Below the pieces are notes generated by a model that made no database searches, was not told where the DNA came from, and saw nothing but the letters and a program-made list of their open reading frames with translations. A program made the position numbers and the translations under genes. 64,000 bases of DNA. Origin: Actinomycetota bacterium. Its GTDB lineage: Bacteria; Actinomycetota; Actinomycetes; Streptosporangiales; Streptosporangiaceae. The stretch spans positions 45,600-109,599 of the forward strand of contig DAHVAR010000052.1 in assembly GCA_027314515.1 (NCBI GenBank). The letters run 5' to 3'. How positions within the stretch are numbered: position 1 is the stretch's first letter; each line of letters begins with the position of its first letter. Shown here piece by piece: positions 59,801 to 64,000 of this stretch.

Positions 59801-62521
59801 GTGCTCCCTCGTGACAGCCCTGGCCGCGGCGCCGGCGTCAATCAGCAGCCGGGGCTGGCCGATGGCGCGGGCCCGGCTGAAGACAGTGCGCCGGCCGGGC
59901 AACACAGTGCGCCGGCCGGGCAAGACAGTGCGCCGGCCGGGAAGTCAGGGCAGGCTGAGAGAGCAGGGCCGGCTGAGAAAGCAGCCCGGCCAGCCCGCGC
60001 GCGGTCCGCGGCGCAGCGAGCAGTGCCCCTCGCGCGGTCTGCGGCGCAGCGAGCAGTGCCCCTCGCGCGGTCGGTCATGCGCCATGCCGGATCCGGGGCG
60101 GGCCGACCACGGTCCGCCGATGCCAGGGCACCGTCAGCCGATGCCAGGGCACCGTCAGCTGACGTCGCCGGGGCGCTGTTCGCCAGGCTGACCGTCCTGC
60201 CTGCCGTGCTGATACTGGCGTGGCTGATTCCCGGCCTGCCGCTCCTGCTGGCTGGCGACTTCCTGCCAGTTCCGATGCTGCTCATCTCGGTCCCGCTAGC
60301 AGTTGCGCTCGCCGTGAACGGGCTGCGCAGGGTGCCGGCTCACTGGCCGCGGCTGTTCTCCGGCGGCCGGACGATCGAACCCGCGTGGACAACCTGGCTC
60401 GGCCTGCTTGCCACTGTCGCCATCGTTGCCGGGCTCACCGCTTGGCAGCTCACCAAGGCTTCCGAGGCGCTCATCGTGGTCCGCGCTCCCGGTGCCTTCC
60501 TGCAGGCGGGTTACTGGATAGCGCAGCACGGCTCGCTGCCGATACCGGAGATGGCCAGGTATTTCGGCGGCGCGCATCCGGGCCTCAGCTTTACCAGCAC
60601 CGGTTTCCTGGCGCGCGGCGGCTCTCTTTACCCGGCCGCAGCGCCCGGGCTGCCGATGCTGATCGCGGGCGGCTTCTGGGTGCACGGCATCACCGCGGCA
60701 ACCGCCATCGGTCCCGTGCTTGGCGGGCTGGCGACATTCACCTTTGCCGGCCTCGTGGCCCGGCTGGCCGGCCCGCAGTGGGCGCCGGCCGGAGCTCTGC
60801 TGCTCGGGATCAGCCTGCCCCAGCAGTACATCAGCCGGACCACGCTGAGCGAAACCGCGCTGCAGATCCTGCTGTTCGGCGGCCTGTGCCTGCTTGCTGA
60901 CTCGATGGCGCTACGCAGTTCACCGACCGGGCCGATGACGCCGGTGCCGGCGGGTGCCGCCGCAGGGGGTGCCGCCGCAGCGGTCGCGGCCACGGCGCCG
61001 GTGGCCCCGGTCGGACCGGGCCAGACCGCCGTCCTCCCGCTGCCGGCCGGCGGGCGCAGCACGCTGAGCAGCCGACTGGCGAGCGTGCGCAGGGCGCTTG
61101 CCCCATCGCGCTTCGAGCCCTGGCTCACGCCACAGCGCAGCCTCACGCCACAGCGCAGCCTTGCGGCGCTCGCCGGACTGGCACTCGGCTTCGGCCTGCT
61201 GATGAGTCTGGACGGGCTGGTGTACCTGCTCGTCGTTATCCCGTTCTGCGGCGCGCTCTTCGTAAGTCACCGGCCGGAAGCTAGCGCGTTCCCGGCGGGA
61301 TGTGTTGTTGGTATCTGCTACGGCCTACTCGGCTGCTACTTGCTGGACCGGCCGTTCCTTGACTCGGTCGGGAAGACCGTCGCGCTGTCCGGGCTCGCGG
61401 CGATCTGGCTCATCGCGGTGTGCCTCGTGGTGATCGAGCTGGCGCGATTCGCGCGAGTGCGCACCCTGGTCCCGGCCGTGCTGGCGAAGCGGCCGTTGCG
61501 GTGGCTGCCAGAGGCGGGCGCGGTGATCGCGGCTGCGGTGCTGATCGGGTTCGCGGTGCGCCCGTATATCCAGACAGTCCGCGGTCACCCGACCCGAGCG
61601 GAATACCACCTCGTCCGGACACTGCAACAGGCTCAGGGCCTGCCGGTCGATCCGACGCGCCTGTACGCCGAGCAGACGCTGTACTGGGCGATCTGGTATA
61701 TCGGCCTGCCGACCGTGCTCCTCGGTGGCTTCGGCGTCGCCATACTCGCGCGGCGTTGCCTTCGAGCCTTGCTGACCTGGCGCGATCCGGCCGGGATCTG
61801 GCGCGCATGGGGCCTGCCGCTGGCCATCATCTGCGGGGGATCGGTGGTGGCCCTGTGGTCTCCGGATATTTACCCGGACCAGCCCTGGGCGAGCCGCCGG
61901 CTCGTCGTTACGGTGATCCCCGGACTGATCATCTGCGCATTGTGGGCTTCGTCGTGGCTGACCCGGCGGGCGCGCGACCGTGGCGCGCGTCAGGTGACCG
62001 GAGCGGTGGTCGCCATTTCTTGCATCGCGGCCATGCTGGTGCCTACCGTGTCCACCACGTTCGGGCTGGGTTTCAGCCACAGCGGCAAGTCCGGCGGCCT
62101 GCGCCCGGTCGCGCAGGGCATGGCGCTGAGCCAGATCGGCGCGGGCGAGGTCAGCGCGGTCGCGGACCTGTGCGCCCAGTTGCCGGGCAACGCCTCGGTG
62201 GTGATCATCGGCATGCCGGCGGCTGCGGAGTTCACGCAGGTAGTCAGGGGGATGTGCGGAGTGCCGGTGGCGTGGATGCCCGGCCAGCCAGTGACTGCTG
62301 TGGATAGCGTGATCGGGTCGATTGCGGCGGCCGGCCGGAAGCCGCTGCTGCTGGCGGGCCGTGAGAGCCAGCTTGCGCCGTTCGGCGGTTCCCCGATCCG
62401 GGTACTGGATTTGGCCACGACACAGGACCCGCAGCAGCTGACCCAGCTGCCAACCGCGTCCGTGCCGGTGCGTTACGAGATCTGGCTGACCGCACCGGGT
62501 GCCGCTGGCCTTCGGGCCTGA
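59801..62521 (+). CDS. very large GT-C-like membrane protein with repetitive N-terminus
   Basis: 906 residues. The first 120 are low complexity with tandem repeats (SAPAGQ units, an 11-residue unit ARSAAQRAVPL twice, SADARAP twice); membrane helices start near 128 and there are about 12-13 in all. A LPIPEMARYFGGAHPG loop follows helix 3; a long insert with Ala/Gly runs (about 380-440) and a soluble C-terminal part (about 760-906). Divergent from the LCP gene. Family unknown; GT-C by overall plan. The GTG at 59801 is uncertain because the leader is repetitive. Confidence 0.65.
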   Translation: MLPRDSPGRGAGVNQQPGLADGAGPAEDSAPAGQHSAPAGQDSAPAGKSGQAERAGPAEKAARPARARSAAQRAVPLARSAAQRAVPLARSVMRHAGSGAGRPRSADARAPSADARAPSADVAGALFARLTVLPAVLILAWLIPGLPLLLAGDFLPVPMLLISVPLAVALAVNGLRRVPAHWPRLFSGGRTIEPAWTTWLGLLATVAIVAGLTAWQLTKASEALIVVRAPGAFLQAGYWIAQHGSLPIPEMARYFGGAHPGLSFTSTGFLARGGSLYPAAAPGLPMLIAGGFWVHGITAATAIGPVLGGLATFTFAGLVARLAGPQWAPAGALLLGISLPQQYISRTTLSETALQILLFGGLCLLADSMALRSSPTGPMTPVPAGAAAGGAAAAVAATAPVAPVGPGQTAVLPLPAGGRSTLSSRLASVRRALAPSRFEPWLTPQRSLTPQRSLAALAGLALGFGLLMSLDGLVYLLVVIPFCGALFVSHRPEASAFPAGCVVGICYGLLGCYLLDRPFLDSVGKTVALSGLAAIWLIAVCLVVIELARFARVRTLVPAVLAKRPLRWLPEAGAVIAAAVLIGFAVRPYIQTVRGHPTRAEYHLVRTLQQAQGLPVDPTRLYAEQTLYWAIWYIGLPTVLLGGFGVAILARRCLRALLTWRDPAGIWRAWGLPLAIICGGSVVALWSPDIYPDQPWASRRLVVTVIPGLIICALWASSWLTRRARDRGARQVTGAVVAISCIAAMLVPTVSTTFGLGFSHSGKSGGLRPVAQGMALSQIGAGEVSAVADLCAQLPGNASVVIIGMPAAAEFTQVVRGMCGVPVAWMPGQPVTAVDSVIGSIAAAGRKPLLLAGRESQLAPFGGSPIRVLDLATTQDPQQLTQLPTASVPVRYEIWLTAPGAAGLRA
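59882..60157. repeat. cluster of in-frame tandem repeats in the 906-residue gene
   Basis: Three sets: 21-bp x3 at 59882-59944, 33-bp x2 at 60000-60065, 21-bp x2 at 60116-60157; another 18-bp x2 lies at 61124-61159. All are multiples of three and nearly identical between copies. Confidence 0.9.
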
Positions 62522-62602
62522 GTCCGGCTGGACCGCAGTAACCGTCGACAACAGGCGGAACTGCCGAGCCGGGAGCTGGCCCGCTGGGCCGCTGGGCCTG
62601 AT

Positions 62603-62632
62603 TTGCCAGGGAGGGTGTGGTGCCCGTAAAGT
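62603..62632 (+). promoter_or_regulatory. promoter of the initiator tRNA gene
   Basis: TTGCCA (62603-62608), 18-bp spacer, TAAAGT (62627-62632), ending 12 bp before the tRNA. Close to the -35/-10 consensus of the main sigma factor. Confidence 0.6.
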
Positions 62633-62644
62633 TAACCCACACGA

Positions 62645-62721
62645 CGCGGGGTGGAGCAGTTCGGTAGCTCGCTGGGCTCATAACCCAGAGGTCGCGGGTT
62701 CAAATCCCGCCCCCGCTACCA
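62645..62721 (+). tRNA. initiator tRNA-fMet (CAT)
   Basis: 77 nt with encoded CCA. Acceptor arms CGCGGGG and CCCCGCT leave the 1-72 pair mismatched, and the anticodon stem has three G-C pairs (TGGGCTCATAACCCA); both are initiator features. Anticodon CAT at 62679-62681; T-loop GGGTTCAAATCCC. The gene lies at the edge of a likely integrated element. Confidence 0.95.
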
Positions 62722-62736
62722 AGTTCCAGTAGGTCG

Positions 62737-62769
62737 GAGCCGGTTCGCCGAGAGATGGCGACCCGGCTC
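62737..62769. terminator. hairpin downstream of the tRNA
   Basis: GAGCCGGTTCGCC pairs with GGCGACCCGGCTC (12 of 13) around a 7-nt loop, 15 bp after the tRNA. Could end the tRNA transcript; no U-run follows. Confidence 0.55.
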
Positions 62770-62830
62770 TTGATCGTCTGACCGTGGTTTGACCGTGCGA
62801 GCGGACGTGATCACGTGTTCATTCGCGTCC

Positions 62831-63010
62831 CTACGCGGCAGTTGGCGGTGCGTGGATCTCCGCCTCGGAGAAGCCCAGCAGCCGCAGCAGGTCGGAAGTG
62901 GATACACGGTAAAGGTCCCCGACGCGGATCACCAGGCACGGGAACTCACCGCGGCGAGCGAGTTCGTACGCCTTGGTGCGGCCGATGCCGAGGATCTTCG
63001 CGGCAGTCAT
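62831..63010 (-). CDS. excisionase-like helix-turn-helix protein
   Basis: 59 residues from ATG 63010; the frame is open upstream to 63106 (residues PPTIDL precede) but no earlier start codon is present, though AGGAGG lies near 63080. Sequence MTAAKILGIGRTKAYELARR, then GEFPCLVIRVGDLYRVST and LLRLLGF: the MerR/Xis-type HTH_17 domain found beside integrases in actinomycete integrative elements. Stop 62831-62833. With no integrase beside it, it may be a relic. Confidence 0.7.
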   Translation of the reverse strand: MTAAKILGIGRTKAYELARRGEFPCLVIRVGDLYRVSTSDLLRLLGFSEAEIHAPPTAA

Positions 63011-63106
63011 CAGGTCGATGGTCGGGGGAAGACTGGCGAGCTGGCTGATGGTCAGCGGGGCGGCGTTGATGGCATCCTCCTGGGTGAACTCGACTCGGGT
63101 GGTTGG

Positions 63107-63832
63107 CTAGCGGTACTGGTCCGCCGCGTAGGTAGACGCGGCGGCCTGGAAGGGATTGCGATCCAGATCGACCAGCCGGACCTGGTGGTCTGAGCCATGC
63201 AGCGGCATCCAGACCTGCCCGGCCGGGCACGTCACGCGCGGATCGATGGCGGCAGTGCCGATGCGCAAGCTGCGCGAATCGGCACAGGCAGCCAGGGCGC
63301 GGCGGGCGGTCTGCTCGCGGCGCGAGGTCAGGAAGCAGAACAGCAGCGGCGGCACCTGCTGGTGGTACCGGGACATGACATCGGCAAGCCTGGCGTAACT
63401 GTCGAGCTTGCCCGGCAGTTGGGCCGGGTGCTCGCTGCCGGTGTCGTACTCGAGCATGAACGCGATCACCTGGCCGCCTTCGGCCCAGACGCCGACTCCG
63501 TCCGGCTGCGGGACTGACGCAAGCGCAGACAGACTGATCGGGTACCGGTAGAAGAACTCGGCGGTGTGGCTCCCGGTCAGCCAGGTCCGCAGTTCTCCGC
63601 CGCCTTGACGGGCGCGGGCGGCCAGGGAGACGAAGAACCAGTTGGCTCCGGTCATGTGGGCGAGTCGCTGGGGCCGTTGCAACGCGACCTGCCGTCCGGC
63701 GCGCACCAGCGGCAGCCATATGCTGTCGTCGCGGTCCTCGATGGCGAGCAGCACGGCGCCGAGCGGGCCGAGAAGGTAATGCCACGGCGCCGACCCGCTC
63801 GTCCGATAAGGGCGGAAGCGGCGCAGCGGCGC
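63107..63832 (-). pseudogene. N-terminally truncated replication-relaxation family gene
   Basis: The reading frame from a TGA at 63833-63835 to the TAG at 63107 encodes 241 residues. It begins APLRRFRPYRTSGSAPWHYL and runs on through LGPLGAVLLAIEDRD and FMLEYDTGSEHPAQ, matching the later part of replication-relaxation proteins (usually 270-320 residues with an upstream winged helix). The first possible start after the stop is GTG 63754, which would remove the RFRPYR strand. No matching N-terminus is found in the remaining 165 bases in any frame except a lone HRVLT at 63985-63999 in another frame. I take it as a decayed gene; the C-terminal part alone could still be expressed. Confidence 0.65.
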
Positions 63833-64000
63833 TCACCGCTTCCCGGTGGCGTTCCACGGCGAGCTGCGTGTGTGTCCGAGGTCGCGTTCGAGTGACCGGC
63901 TTAGTGCACGCTTCTGTCATGCGGCGCTGATAGCTGCGTGTGGCAATCGTCTGTGGCTTGAACGAGGCCGGAGCAGTCGAAGCAGGTGAGCACCCGGTGG

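Noticed and set aside
62722..62830. Integrase C-terminus between the tRNA and xis
   Set aside because: Only about 110 bp; no tyrosine-recombinase motif (R-H-x-x-R or Tyr) readable in any frame.
62946..63920. 324-codon reverse frame over the replication-relaxation gene
   Set aside because: Arg/Ala/Pro-rich composition and no domain; the real homology is in the neighbouring frame.
63901..64000. 33-codon reverse frame entering from the window edge (VLTCFDCSGLVQ)
   Set aside because: Too short and without a start in view; could be the end of a gene or chance. Its HRVLT start recalls replication-relaxation proteins but the rest does not match.

Overview
The window is very GC-rich, densely coded DNA from an actinomycete. 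A mycothiol S-conjugate amidase gene, a PIN-PhoH protein, DUF5941, AsnC- and FCD-type regulators and many GTG starts all point to Actinomycetota. It resembles Streptosporangiales- or Trebonia/Catenulispora-like soil actinomycetes more than Streptomyces proper, but I cannot name a genus from the sequence alone.

Layout. 1-2553: aromatic aldehyde dehydrogenase followed by 4-hydroxybenzoate 3-monooxygenase (pobA, cut by the window edge). 2796-7613: two small membrane proteins and an AAA+ ATPase/VWA pair of the Rv0958/Rv0959 type. 7661-13756: ROK kinase, threonine dehydratase, two RDD membrane proteins, 4-hydroxyphenylpyruvate dioxygenase with a divergent Lrp/AsnC regulator. 13820-16461: a nitroreductase remnant and a TetR/DHA2 efflux pair with two clear operators. 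16538-40885: an expanded version of the mycobacterial greA-mca-DUF255-Z-prenyl synthase-phoH2 neighbourhood, with extra genes inserted (SNF2 helicase plus SWIM protein, GNAT, rhodanese, TetR, aldo-keto reductase, a DUF2461 pseudogene, zur, a UDP-sulfoquinovose synthase homologue, a C40 peptidase with an FtsX/MacB-like middle domain, GTP-type PEP carboxykinase).

41086-48572 is a catabolic cluster: an HMG-CoA-lyase-type enzyme diverges from an operon of class III CoA-transferase, hydantoinase/oxoprolinase A and B, isochorismatase-fold amidohydrolase and GntR regulator, joined by ATGA/GTGA overlaps and with a 16-bp palindrome in the shared promoter. The simplest reading is ring opening of a cyclic amide or imide, removal of the freed amide, CoA activation and C-C cleavage. 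The substrate is not known.

48630-62521 looks like a cell-envelope polymer locus: GT2 glycosyltransferase, IspD/TarI-type cytidylyltransferase, DUF5941 membrane protein, LicC-like nucleotidyltransferase, glycerol-1-phosphate-dehydrogenase-like enzyme, three large GT-C-like membrane proteins and an LCP ligase. No CDP-alcohol phosphatidyltransferase is visible.

The window ends with an initiator tRNA gene followed by what looks like a decayed integrative element (excisionase-type HTH ORF and an N-terminally broken replication-relaxation gene; no integrase seen). Short tandem duplications, mostly in frame, recur throughout the window.
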